From Sporothrix humicola (lineage: Eukaryota; Ascomycota; Sordariomycetes; Ophiostomatales; Ophiostomataceae), in contig WNYE01000065.1 in NCBI GenBank assembly GCA_021396245.1, forward strand, positions 1-64,000: a DNA stretch of 64,000 nucleotides, read 5' to 3'. Every line of letters begins with the position of its first letter. Position 1 is the stretch's first letter. Below the pieces are notes generated by a model. The model saw nothing but the letters and a program-made list of their open reading frames with translations. It had not been told where the DNA came from and made no database searches. Positions 30,891-42,100 of the stretch are shown in pieces. Both the position numbers and the translations under genes were made by a program.

Positions 30891-31544
30891 ATGCGGTCCA
30901 CGTTCATCGCCCTCGCCGGCCTCTTCTCGGCAACAACTGTCCTGGCAAGCCGGTGCAAGCCGTCGCCGTCGTCATCATCGACTGTGCCGTCGCCCTCGGC
31001 CTCGGTCTCACTCTGCCCCAACCTGCTTCTCAATCCCGACTTTACGTCCAACGCAGGCTACGGAAACGAACACTGGGACGTCTTTCCCGGTGGAAATGGG
31101 CCATACTACAACTACGGCGGCACGACGGACTGTGGCACCGGTGCCGACGCGCCGGCCCAATGCTTCCAGCTCTACACTACGCTCAACGTCAACGGCGACG
31201 TCACAATCTCTCAGTCCAACATCCCCGTCACCGCTGGCACCACCTACACGCTCACTTTCCGGTTCCGTGTTGCGGTGGACCGTGAAGTGGAAGGCATGAC
31301 CGTTAAACTAAACGACGACGTTGTCGACAACGTCAGCTTCTTGGACGAGAACTTGCAGGTTATCATCGACACCTGGCGGGATGTCACTGTGACCTGGACT
31401 GCCCCGCTGGCCGGGTCGAGCGACTATCCTGACACGAGCGTGGCCACCTTGTCGATCATTGTGCCGAACAATAGCCAACAGGCGCTGAACCTCAACATGG
31501 TGCACTTTTTCATGAACACCTGCCTGGAGGGATCCCCCGTATAA
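30891..31544 (+). CDS. Small secreted protein with a carbohydrate-binding-like fold
   Basis: This single-exon gene encodes 217 residues. Residues 1-19 form a clear signal peptide, followed by a Ser/Pro-rich linker (about 24-40) of the kind that is O-glycosylated. The rest begins NLLLNPDFTSNAGYGNEHW and is beta-rich, with YTLTFRFRVAV and WRDVTVTWTAP strands. This resembles galactose-binding or CBM-like jelly-roll domains of fungal secreted proteins. Several Cys residues could form disulfides. No catalytic motif is seen. A role in cell-wall or carbohydrate binding is inference only. Confidence 0.82.
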   Translation: MRSTFIALAGLFSATTVLASRCKPSPSSSSTVPSPSASVSLCPNLLLNPDFTSNAGYGNEHWDVFPGGNGPYYNYGGTTDCGTGADAPAQCFQLYTTLNVNGDVTISQSNIPVTAGTTYTLTFRFRVAVDREVEGMTVKLNDDVVDNVSFLDENLQVIIDTWRDVTVTWTAPLAGSSDYPDTSVATLSIIVPNNSQQALNLNMVHFFMNTCLEGSPV

Positions 31545-31731
31545 GGTGGAGGTGGACTCTCCTCTTTTTGTGTCAGGTTGTCACGCGTTCTTTCATGTTC
31601 ATATTTGCATTCTATATACATGGTAGCAGAAAATTGTATTTGATTTTGGCCTGGTTTTCAAACTCTTTTCTTCAAACTCTTTGATTTGTCTGTCATCTTT
31701 CAATCATAGGTACAGTTTCTGAGACAACACC

Positions 31732-32895
31732 CTAGCTATGACCCTGAATGGCCACGGGCTTGTACGGCTCCTCGAGATACTTCTCCTCCTCGGCCGTCAA
31801 GACCTTGCCCTGCAGCTGCGTCGCCTCCTCGAGTCTGGCAACACTGCTCAGACCGACGATGGGGCTCGACACGCGCTGGTTGATCCAGGCCAGTGCCACC
31901 TGCGACATCGTCCAGCCGCGCTTATCGGAAATTTCTTGGACGCGCCCGATGATGGCCTTGTCTGCGTCGCTCAGCCCATCACGGTTGGCCGCCTTGGCGA
32001 CACTGGCCTCGCCGCTCGACCGTGTTGTCTGTCCGTATTGCTCAAGGGGGCGGGCCAAGTGGCCGCGTGCAATAGGTGCCCACGGGATGAGACCCACGCC
32101 TGTCTCTGTGCAGTACTTGTTCATCTCGCGTTCCTCTTCCCGGTACAAAAGGCTGTAGTGATTCTGCATCGACACGAACTTTGTCCAGCCGTTCTTGTCG
32201 GCAATATGCTGAAGGCCGGCAAACTGGTACGTCCACATCGACGACGCGCCAATGTACCGCACTTTCCCGCTCTTGACAAGGTCGTGGAGGGCTTCCATCG
32301 TCTCTTCGCCCGGTGTGTTGGGGTCGAACCGGTGAATCTGCAGCAGATCAATGTAGTCTGTCTCCAGCCGCTCCAGAGACCGCTCGACGTTGTTGAAGAT
32401 GGCCGCCCGTGACAGGCCATTCTGGTTCGCATAATCTTTGCTCTTGGAGACGGCCTCGCCGTGGAAGACGGTCCGGAGCTCAACATCTTCGGCCACCGTT
32501 CCGCTGAGCTTGGTGAAAATCAGCACCTTGTGCCGTGGGATGTTGTATTCCTTCAACGCCTTGGCAAAGATTCTTTCTGACTCGCCGTTGGAATACACAT
32601 TGGCGGTATCCCATGTGTTGAGGCCGCGGTCGTATGCTGCCTTGAGGATCGGCAGTGCCTCCTTCTCGCCAATCACCCACGGTGCCCAGTCCGGCGTGCC
32701 AAACGACATGGCGCCTAGGATTGGTACCGACACGCGCAGGCCGCTCTTTCCAAGGCGCTGAAGGAAAAAGTGGTCAGTCTTTTTTCTTCTCTTTTTCTCT
32801 TTTTTTAATTTCTTTTTAATTGGCATTGCACTTACCCTGTAGTCCACCTTGGTGGCCTCGACTGAGGCAGTCAGGTTCTCGACAGCGTTTGGCAT
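31732..32895 (-). CDS. Aldo-keto reductase (AKR9-like)
   Basis: This NADPH-dependent reductase acts on aldehydes or ketones. Exon 1 (32895-32836) encodes MPNAVENLTASVEATKVDYR and exon 2 is 32757-31732, giving 361 residues. The 78-nt intron (GTAAGT donor, TTCAG acceptor) is a multiple of three and has no in-frame stop. Unspliced RNA would therefore read through 26 Lys-rich residues, but the spliced form matches the family (YRRLGKSGLRVS). The catalytic tetrad is visible: Asp and Tyr in DTANVYSNGESE, Lys in IFTKLSG and His in LLQIHRFD. The group includes aryl-alcohol and aflatoxin-aldehyde-type reductases; the substrate is unknown. Confidence 0.92.
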   Translation of the reverse strand: MPNAVENLTASVEATKVDYRVSAMPIKKKLKKEKKRRKKTDHFFLQRLGKSGLRVSVPILGAMSFGTPDWAPWVIGEKEALPILKAAYDRGLNTWDTANVYSNGESERIFAKALKEYNIPRHKVLIFTKLSGTVAEDVELRTVFHGEAVSKSKDYANQNGLSRAAIFNNVERSLERLETDYIDLLQIHRFDPNTPGEETMEALHDLVKSGKVRYIGASSMWTYQFAGLQHIADKNGWTKFVSMQNHYSLLYREEEREMNKYCTETGVGLIPWAPIARGHLARPLEQYGQTTRSSGEASVAKAANRDGLSDADKAIIGRVQEISDKRGWTMSQVALAWINQRVSSPIVGLSSVARLEEATQLQGKVLTAEEEKYLEEPYKPVAIQGHS

Positions 32896-34418
32896 GATTA
32901 ATATGATTGAGGCTGTCGATATGCGGTTTGCGAGGAGGGTTGTTGAAAAGGACGATATGTCCAGAATAATCCAAAAAGTCCAGATTGGGGGGTCGCGAAA
33001 ACGAATGGCCTCCAGACGAAAGAAGAGGGGAAGCTCTACCCTTCTACTTATAAGCTTCCAACTGAGCTATCGGCGCATTTGTCATCCGGACCTAACCTTC
33101 TTAACGCCAAGGGGAAGAACGGAATCCCACCGCAATTGTGACATGGGGTGCATCAAGATACATTCTTTTCTTGAACTCGATTGTGTTCTCGCTGCGTTCT
33201 CGCCCGTCGTTAGAACCCCACTGATGAGGAAGGGGCAAGCCGGTGCGGGGCAGGTGCCAAGAAACTGCACCGTATCATGACATGCGGTAATACTATCTGC
33301 GATGTTGGAGAGTTGTGGTGGTGTCTGGTCAGTGGTGGTGGTGCAATTCGGCTCGTTGGCATCATTTCGGATGCATATTCCGTATCTTGCGGGGAGCGAC
33401 TGGGAATTGGCGGCACAATTGCTGCTACAGCCAAGCTAAACAGAGGCAAGTGCCGTTTGTGCACTAATACGACATAAATAAGTGCTAAGGCGGGGAGACG
33501 CGGGTGGTACGCGAGGAGCCGGTACGCAGAATATCAGAAATACCGCGAAGATTCAGGGAAAGAGAAATGCGGTCTTGTATTTGCCAGGTTGACCATCAAT
33601 GTCAGAGCGCAAAAAATTGAATGGACATTGGGCCAAGGAGCCAAAATGGAGCCTCAAATCTCATATCTCACCACCCTATGAAGGAGTTAAGCTTAAAAGC
33701 CGACAATACTTGGCAAGATACAGGTGTTCGTTGTAATATGTGGGATAACGGACTAAAGATAAAGGATGGCAATACGAGCCATGTAAATATGAGCCTTTGA
33801 TATGGGAAATATCGTTCAAAGTTGACAGAAAGTAGCAGTCTGTCTCCAAGTGAGGTCTGCTAACCAAGCAGTTACCGTCTGGTGAGTGCTTCAAGCATCA
33901 TTCTTTTGGAGTGAAAGGTTGTGTCAAGGAACAGTAGGTGCAAATTGGCAATGACTTTGAATCTGAAAGAAATATCAATCGCTTCTTTTCTTTCACTCGT
34001 CTTTGTTGTTTTAATCATTCTTATTGGAATTATATGTGATTCTGAAACTTTATTGTTTATTCGTAAATCATTTCAAAAAAATAAAAAGAAAAGAAAAAAG
34101 TCAGCTGACATCGTCCACGTTCACAAAAATTAGACTCGGGAACAGGGAATAGACGGCAAAATATCTCTGATACGCATGAAAATATCTTGAAAATTCGAAA
34201 GAGGATGATTTCCATGAGAGTGAAGTGAAATGTTGCAGATACTGACCACCGTGATGACTAAGCCATGCAAGTAACCGATTTTGGCCGCCACCTTTTCTGG
34301 CAGGTGCTAGCGGTCTTATCTTATCGCTGTAGCCTTCAGCCTTCTGCCTTCATCAACAACTTTTTCTTGTGCAACAACTCAACGTCACGACATTCCTTTG
34401 CGAACGCACATACTCTCC
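32896..34418. other. Intergenic, 1.5 kb, with a tRNA-like fragment
   Basis: The stretch lies between the divergent aldo-keto reductase and cactin genes. No protein-coding region is supported. A tRNA-like 5' fragment on the minus strand is listed separately. About 33920-34130 is AT-rich. Confidence 0.5.
33023..33076 (-). other. tRNA-like 5' fragment (box A only)
   Basis: Read on the minus strand, GCGCCGATAGCTCAGTTGG looks like an acceptor stem plus a good A box. The D-arm partner GAGC follows only after an extra 19-nt stretch. Within the segment, GGAAGCT and AGCTTCC form a perfect 7-bp inverted repeat around an 18-nt loop. No B box (GGTTCGAATCC type) or matching 3' acceptor strand is visible. 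It is therefore not a functional tRNA as read; it may be a tRNA pseudogene, a SINE-like remnant or coincidence. Confidence 0.35.
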
Positions 34419-36005
34419 ATGATGGATCCTGGGCGTGCAGCTATGATTGCCGGTGGCAGTAGCCGGCGGTCGCCTGAGCGACGCGATCCGACCGGCCCAC
34501 GACGCGACAACCGCAATCGCATCTCAAAGCGATACTCCCCCGACCCGAGATCCTCTGGCCCGAGCTCAAGACACGACTCGCGATCGCGACCAAACGACAG
34601 AGACAGCAGGGACAGAGACAGGGACAATAGAGACAGAGGAGGTGGAAATGGCGACAGAAACGGCGGCTCTCGCGGCTACATGACAGAGGAGCAGCTGTCG
34701 GAGCGGTTCGTGGCGCAAGAAGACTCGTTTGTGCTCAAGCAGTCGAAAAGCAAGGCGGACATTCGCGTGCGCGAGCGGCGGGCCAAGCCCATCGACTTGC
34801 TGGCATTCAACCTCCGATTTGTCGACGAGGACCACGACACGTTCGAAGACAAAGACACCGACGCCGATATTGAATTTCCGCTGCCCGAAGCGGTGATTGC
34901 CTCGACCGACGACGCCTCCCTCAAAGAGCTCGAAGAAGACATCAAGTCGTTCCGCACACTCGAGAAGCGACGCGCTAACCGGAGATACTGGCAGGCTGTG
35001 CTGGTGCTGGTGCGGGCAGCGCGCGACGAGCGGCGAGAAAGAAGACACGGCGGACAACAGCAACAAGGTGCATCCGAGGTGGTCCTGACAGACGTGGACA
35101 AGATTCTGCACACCAAGGCCCTCTCCCAACTCGAAGAGATGGAAAAGAAGATCGAGGCAAAGCTACGGTCAGACGAGACTCTCGAGACAGACCACTGGGA
35201 GCAGATGCTGAAGCGGCTGCACGTGTGGAAGGCCAAGGCCGAGCTGGCTGTCGTCAACGAGGCGTCGCGTGCAAAGCGACTGGCACTGAGAAAAGAGGCT
35301 GCGGCGGCACGCAAAGCAGCTGGCGGTGACGCCCAAGACGACCAGGCCGACGAGGACGACGAGGACGTCGAGGGCGAGCCATCTGCAGGCACAAGCCTCG
35401 CAAAGACGACAGCGACTTCTTCTGGCGACGCTCCTCCGCCCGGCACAGAACGCTTCGCGGCCGTGCCCAACGAAGATTTCTCGCAAGCCACCAAGGCACT
35501 CTACGAACGCGAAGTGGCGCGCGGCGTCAGCGAGAACGAGGAGATCTTTGCGGCCGAAGAGGTTGTGCAGACGGCCTCCACGCCCAAATGGTCCGACAAG
35601 TACCGGCCGCGCAAGCCGCGCTACTTCAACCGCGTGCAGATGGGCTACGAGTGGAACAAGTACAACCAAACGCACTACGACCACGACAACCCACCGCCCA
35701 AGGTCGTGCAGGGCTACAAGTTCAACATTTTCTACCCGGAGCTGATCGACAAGACCAAGGCGCCGACGTACCACATAACACGTGAAGGCGGCCGGCGCAA
35801 GGGCGAGTCGTTTGCACCGGCGGGCGAGGAGGACACATGTCTCATCCGGTTCACGGCCGGCCCGCCGTACGAGGACATTGCGTTCCGGATTGTGGACCGC
35901 GAGTGGGACTACAGCTCCAAGCGGGAGCGCGGGTTCAAGAGCGTGTTTGAAAAGGGCATTCTGCAGCTGCATTTCCAGTTCAAGAAGATCTACTACAGGA
36001 AGTAG
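34419..36005 (+). CDS. Cactin
   Basis: This conserved nuclear protein associates with the spliceosome and supports pre-mRNA splicing; in animals it was first found as a cactus/IkB-interacting protein. The first ATG in the frame (34419) gives 528 residues in one exon. The N-terminal 80 residues are Arg/Asp/Ser-rich (RS-like). The middle part is the helical Cactin_mid region with EERFVAQEDSF-like and KPIDLLAFNL segments. The C-terminal domain has the diagnostic PRYFNRVQMGYEWNKYNQTH, GYKFNIFYPELID and AGPPYEDIAFRI. A charged low-complexity insert lies near residues 300-345. The 3' end is 160 bp from the convergent Nudix gene. Confidence 0.95.
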   Translation: MMDPGRAAMIAGGSSRRSPERRDPTGPRRDNRNRISKRYSPDPRSSGPSSRHDSRSRPNDRDSRDRDRDNRDRGGGNGDRNGGSRGYMTEEQLSERFVAQEDSFVLKQSKSKADIRVRERRAKPIDLLAFNLRFVDEDHDTFEDKDTDADIEFPLPEAVIASTDDASLKELEEDIKSFRTLEKRRANRRYWQAVLVLVRAARDERRERRHGGQQQQGASEVVLTDVDKILHTKALSQLEEMEKKIEAKLRSDETLETDHWEQMLKRLHVWKAKAELAVVNEASRAKRLALRKEAAAARKAAGGDAQDDQADEDDEDVEGEPSAGTSLAKTTATSSGDAPPPGTERFAAVPNEDFSQATKALYEREVARGVSENEEIFAAEEVVQTASTPKWSDKYRPRKPRYFNRVQMGYEWNKYNQTHYDHDNPPPKVVQGYKFNIFYPELIDKTKAPTYHITREGGRRKGESFAPAGEEDTCLIRFTAGPPYEDIAFRIVDREWDYSSKRERGFKSVFEKGILQLHFQFKKIYYRK

Positions 36006-36164
36006 AAAGTAGGGAGGCTATGGATGGTGGGTGTTTATTTAGATTTTGTGTGTTGTCGTCAAGGGGCATAAGGCACAGCTCATCTTTCTATGATATCTAG
36101 CATGAATTAAGCGTTGATGTATCTCGTCATTTCCTCCGTCTTTTTTTCCGTCTGTCTCTCATCC

Positions 36165-36720
36165 TCACATGGAAGATGCTGGTGTCTGAGCATCCAGTGT
36201 GACCAGGGGTGAGTTCTGAAGCTGTTTGGTCAAGTTGACAATCGGCAAGAAGAAACCGTCGGGTGCGTCAGGGCCCTTCTGTGCCAGTTCCGTGACAAAC
36301 GACCAGTCCTTCCAGTACCAGCCAGCGCATTTCGTTGGTTCGAGGTTCTGAGGGTCAGCGGTGAGCAATTCTGCCTACAGTTGTGTTTACAGCGCACTGT
36401 TGGCCTACCTCCGGCTCTTTCGAGTCATCATCCCGCAGACACAAGACGCAAAACGTAATGTAGTGCTTATTGTCGGCCGTGAACACGTCGTTGGTGACCG
36501 ACAGGATGCCCAGCGGCGTCACAGCCAGCCCCGTCTCTTCCAGGGTCTCGCGCTGTGCACAAGCGAAAACGTCTTCGCCAAACTCGAGATGGCCGCCGGG
36601 GAACTGCCATTTTCCAGCGCCGTGCGTTCCCAGGCGGCGACCGACGACAAACTGGCCGGCGCGGTTCTTGACAATGGCGGCAACGCCGACGCGAGGGTGA
36701 GGTGGAGGATTGTCGGCCAT
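36165..36720 (-). CDS. Nudix hydrolase
   Basis: This Mg2+-dependent hydrolase acts on nucleoside diphosphate-linked compounds. Exons are 36720-36409 and 36347-36165, with a 61-nt intron (GTAGGC donor, CTCAG acceptor), giving 164 residues. A complete Nudix box spans residues 43-65, with Gly43, Glu49, Arg57, Glu58, Glu61, Glu62 and Gly64 in place. The N-terminal start RVGVAAIVKNRAGQFVVGRR is typical of MutT/NUDT15-like small enzymes, and WYWKDW after the splice junction fits the family. The substrate is not predictable. Confidence 0.92.
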
Positions 36721-37012
36721 GTCGCTGTTCTTCAGTGCAAAAAAGATGATTTGTAAACAAGCGAGTTGAGAAAAGAATTACGACGTAAGATGTGAGTGAA
36801 AGGTGATTTGAAGATGACTCTTCGGGACGACCCCTCTAGCGCAGGTCTATCGGCGCTGAAGCCGGCGCTGTGGGGCCTAGTGCAGACCCCGAGATAAGCG
36901 CTGTTAGTGGACGTCTGAAGTCATGTCATATTTGATAAGATGTGGCCCTGTCGATCTTGTGCATAATGTTGTTGTTGCTCTGCATTTACAATTTACATTT
37001 GATTTTTTCGTC

Positions 37013-38772
37013 TTACAGACTACTTTTACTACTCCTCCTATTTCGACCCTTCTCGACAAAACGGAAGCGCGCCTTTGCGCCATTGAGCATAGCCAGGAAG
37101 TAGTACCTGATATCCTCGTCTTTTGGCATTGTTGCTTCGACGTCAAAGTTTCGCACGAGCGCAACAACCGCCTTGTAGATGACTAGCTCGGCCAGGTACC
37201 GTCCGGGACAAGTTCGTGCACCGCCGCCCCAGGTCAAGTTTATGCGCTCCATCAAACGCCGTTGTATGGGATCGTGGTCTTCGTCAAGCCATCGTTCTGG
37301 CCGGAACTCGTCGGCATCCTGGCCAAAGACTTCTCGATTGCGATGAAGAGCTGGCGGACTGCATCCAACAACCGTCCCTGGCGGCAATTTATGACCATGG
37401 AGCTCGAGTGGCGGTCCATCTGGCACAACACGAGAAAGAGACATGCCAATGGCCGGATGCAGTCTCTGCGCCTCTTTAATACTGGCTGCCGTAAATGGCA
37501 CTTTGGCCATGGCATCACGGGCCGAAGAAACAGTCTTATCGTTTCCCTTCAGGGCCCGCACTTCCTCGGCGACCTTTTTGAACACTTCTGGGTGAGAGCC
37601 AATCATGGCCATGGCCGCCGTCAGAGCAGAGCACATTGTCTCGTGGCCCGCGCCAAAGTTGGTGATGGCCATGCGCCGCAGGTAATTCTCGTTGAAGTCG
37701 GGCTTTGCGAGGTGCAAGTCGATCAGGTCGGCGATCAGGTCGTGATTCACCTTGGGCTTCGAGGGAACGCCTGATGCTTTTTCTGCTGCCTCTCTGTCGG
37801 CTGCCGCCTTTTTAGCTTTCCGAACGCGTGAGGCAACACGTTGGCCAAGGCCCAAGAAGAAATTGCGGAAATCGGCCCGTGCTTCGTAGGAGAGTCGCCA
37901 AACGGCAACAAACGGCTTGACGACCCAGCCGCGGCCACTGCACAAGAACTCGCCGATAACGAGCTCCGGGAACAGGCCAAAGACGCTCTTGCGGCGCCAG
38001 TTGTAGTAGCTGGCACTGCTGGAGCCAAAGTCGGAGTGTGACGTGAGAAACTTGGGCGACCATCCCAAGACAGAGGCGCCAAGACACTCGACGACGATGA
38101 TGTGCATCCATTCTTTGAGATCGATTTCGGCGCCGTCGAGAGACTTGAGTTCGGTGACTGCACGGTCGAGGACGGCATCGACGGCATTTCCAAACTTGGC
38201 AACGTTGCTCTCGTGGTAGATTGGGCCAATGAGCCTCCTCTGTTGCCGGTACCGCTTCATGTCTCGTTCCGAGAGAAGGTCGAGCGTGTCGGGAAAGTCC
38301 ATTTGCGTAGGTCTTTTCCAGTCCATTTCGGGATGGAAGAGGACAGTGGTTACTGGTCTGTGAGCGTGTATTCAGAACCGAGTCACGGGTGGCCATACAT
38401 ACAGTAAAAATCAGACTTGTTGAAGCCATGACTGGGATCTGTTTTGTTAGTATTGTTTGGTCTGCTTCCCTTTTCTCTCAAAGTGAACAAGGCGAGACAA
38501 GCAGGACACTCACTGTAGATCATCCGAAAGGCCTCCTGCGAGTCAAACCACGCCTCGTTCGGGCCGACGCGCACGGCCGGGCCATATTTCTTGTGCAGCG
38601 TCGTCGCCAGCTGCAAAAGGCGGCCGTTGCGGACTTGGTAGGCGTACCAGAGTCGCGAAAAGGAAGCAAAACGGGGCCCGGGGATGCTGGCGAGGGGACT
38701 GGCCAACCAGCGCATAGACGAGGCGGCGGCGAGAAGGAAGATGCCCAGCAAGAACAGTATCAAAAAGGGCAT
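37013..38772 (-). CDS. Cytochrome P450 monooxygenase
   Basis: This ER-anchored haem monooxygenase has exons 38772-38514, 38438-38403 and 38352-37013, giving 544 residues. The second exon is only 36 nt. Residues 1-25 form a membrane anchor, followed by the proline hinge SIPGPRF. Later signatures are AGHET of helix I (333-337), EAQR of helix K (392-395), the FRPERW segment, and the haem loop WGGGARTCPG with Cys480. The first aromatic of the haem loop is Trp rather than Phe. The second intron has two overlapping donors (GTATGTATGG), so the exact junction could be shifted. The family is near fungal pisatin-demethylase-like P450s. The gene is divergent from the RTC1-like gene; the substrate is unknown. 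Confidence 0.9.
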
Positions 38773-39149
38773 CGTTTGGCAGCCAAGGGCGCCGGCAGAA
38801 GAAGTTGGTGAAGCTTGGCGATCTGGAGTGGTGCAATGCGACCTGTGGAAGAAGCTCTGTAAGAGAAGGGTCTAGTGAAGAATTTGGGAGTCGCGATATG
38901 CAACTAAGCGTTGTTGACAAAACAGTTATCCGTACTGTGCAATCATCACTGTATATTGTGGGTCCCATGTCACTCCCTGGAGCTTAGCTTCACATCACAG
39001 CTATCGCGACACAGTCGATCGACAGTCTTGGAAACAACACTTCAATCAACTTCTCAGCCCATCGCCTTCTCCAACACCGATGGCAAACAGATAGTCGGCG
39101 CAGGCCATGGTCTCCTTGAGGCCGCTTGCAATACGACTCCACCTCCACG
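38773..39149. promoter_or_regulatory. Divergent promoter region, P450 and RTC1-like gene
   Basis: 377 bp with no gene. It separates two divergent starts and presumably holds both promoters. No specific element was recognised. Confidence 0.45.
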
Positions 39150-42100
39150 ATGCGCAAGCTCCTCAGCAAGCCGGCGGGTCTCTCGCACCAGCATCACGAC
39201 GGCAACAATTCGACGACACAAGACGATGACGGCCAGCGAGGGCACCACGGCTCCCAGCATGGCGCACACCACCACGACCGACCATCGACGTCGCCTGTCC
39301 CCCTTTTGTATCGGCCCAGCGGTCCCCAAGAAGCCGCGTTCCAGGTGGGCGTGCCGATTGCGGCGCTCGACAAATCGCCCGATGGACGAGCAGCTGTTCT
39401 GGCCGGACGACATGTCCTGAAAACGGTGCGCGTCGAACGCGGCGACAGTCTCGACAGCCATGTGCACATCCGCGAGTCGTTCGATCTGCGGGCACTCATC
39501 ACAGCTCAAGCGTCGCCACGGGTCAATTCGACGGCCTCGATTGCCGAGCAGCTTTCGATTCGCGATGTCAAATGGGGCACTGGCCGCAACGACACACACA
39601 TCTTTACGGCCTGTCTGCGCGGTAAGATCTTTCAGTACGATCTGTCACATTTTGGCGGCAGCGGCACGAATGCCAACAACAACAACATCTCCTTTGTCCA
39701 GACGCAAGAAGACTCGCGACAGATCAACGCACTCGACATCAACCCTTACAAGGACGCCTATCTTCTGTCGGGCAGCCAGGACGGCGTGGTCCGCTGCTTT
39801 GACACACGCACATTTGTGGCGTCTCGGCTGGGACCGACGTTCCGTCCAATGCAGGCCTTCAAGTGCAATGCCGATGTGCGGGCAGTGCAATGGTCGCCAA
39901 AACAGGGATTCTATTTTGCATGCTGCACCGAGCAGGGCGCCGTCATGAAGTGGGACATTCGCAAGCCCAGTGCGCCCGTTCTGCGCATCACCGCCCACGA
40001 AAAGGCCTGCTCGTCGCTCTCGTGGCACCCCGACGGCGAGCATCTCATGAGCGGTGGCGTCGACAAGACGTGCCATGTCTGGGACTTTTCGAAAACAGCC
40101 GACAAGCGCCAGAAGCCGAAATGGACGCTGCACACGCCTGCTTCTGTGGCTGCTGTCGCCTGGCGGCCAGGGCAGTGGTCCGCCACGTGCCAGGGCCTGC
40201 GAGCAGCGCAGGTGGCCGTGTCCTACGACGTCAGCGGGCCTAAGCGGCCTGGCATCAACGCTGCCCACGTCTGGGACCTGGCACGACCGACAATTCCCTA
40301 CAAGACCGTCGAGCGTTTCGAGTGCTCGCCGTCGGCGCTCCTCTGGAAAGACCAGGAGTTTCTGTGGACGGCTGGCGAGGACGGCCTCTTTTGCCAAAAC
40401 GACATGGCTTTTGCGCCACGGGTGATTGACCGGACTGCAGTCTCTACGCTGGCATTCTCGTCGACGGGCGACGTCCTTACATTCCTGGATGAGCGACCAC
40501 CGCCGCCACGGCCCCGTGTTCTTGCCTCTGTGCACAAGGACATGCCTTCAGCGACTGCTGCGGCGGCGGCTGCTGCTGTATCTTCGTCCTACGGATCCGA
40601 CCCGACAACACCTGCTCCAGCTCTCAGTATCAGCCGCAGCGACTCGGAAGACGACGTCGTCCGTGGGTTTCTCATGCCACGGCGCCGAAACTATGGCCGC
40701 AAACGACGGGCCAGCTCGGTGCACCATCTCAGTTCGACGCCGCCGTCGTCGGGCCACCCTGGCTCGGCTCACAGCAACAACAGCAACAATAGTGGCAGAG
40801 ACAGGGATCGAGACAGAGACGGCAGCAACAACTCCACGGGAAGTACGAGCATCAACAGCCTAACCGTGTCTCTTGAAGACTCATTACGGGCTACAGGCGC
40901 CTTCCGGCCACAACAGATCATGGCCATTGGCCGCATCCCCTCGGCTGCACGAAAAGACACCTATGGCTATCTTGCCAAGATCTACCTGGAGACGCTGGAA
41001 GACCGACTTCCTGCATATATTCGCCACGGTGCAATCGTTCCTCTGCCAGACCGCGTTGCCTCCATCCTCGACACATATGCGCGCGCTGCCGAGAACGTCA
41101 GCCAGTTCCGTCTGGCCCAGGTCTGGCGCATCATTGCCTTTGCCATGGATTTGCTGTTCCGCAACCGCGCACAATATCACAAGGACCGCCGCTTAGAAGG
41201 CGCCACCTACCACACCGCCTCCTCCGAATCACATCAACATCACCACTCTACGAACAATAACAACAGCGGCCAAAAGATCCGCGGCGAACGGCTGCCCTCG
41301 AGCGATCCTTCAGGAAGCACACTTGAATCTGTCTCGAGCAGCGAGCACGGCAACTCGACGCTTGTGCCGAGCACCAGCAACAGCCGCACCCTTCCCGTCC
41401 GCTCTCTTCTCGCGGAAGAGATCGAGAGTACGTCCAATGTGCCCACACCGCTTGCACGTCCCGTCTCGGGCCTGGCCTACCTGGGCGAGCACTACCAGTC
41501 CGGCGCCGACTACCGCTCGTCCGACGCCAACAATAGCAGCTACAACAGCACCAGCAACGGCTTGCCGTCCGACATTGAAAGCTTCAACTTGCCGCCCGCG
41601 CGCTACCAGGATTACCTAGCCAGCCAGCCGCGGCGGCGTCACCTAGACTCGATGACCATTTCCGAGACGAGCCACAACAGCGAGAACTCGCACTTCTCCA
41701 GTGTCGAGGGCTACGACTTCTACGACACCGAGGCCATGGCGAGCGCGATTGACGTGCCCGGCGCCACGGCCCGGCCACCACCCACAAGCAGACCGTCTCG
41801 AACGGAACAGTCGCCAGTCCGCGCGCCAGATTTTCACCGGCAAGACTCGACAGACAGTGCGGGCGGACGCATCTTTGAGATCTCACAAGCATCAGGGCAT
41901 GCACTCGACGACAGCGACTTGATGGGCGCCGGTGGGAGCAGCCTGACAACGACAAACACCAACACGTCGGAGGCCCGTGGCCGAGATCGGTTCATGTCGC
42001 CAGCTGGCGGTCGCGGTGCAGACAGTGGCCGCAGCGAGAGCAATTCTCTGGCCGATGAATCTCTCAGTCGATCGCGTGGTCGACAGCCAGAAACGGCAAG

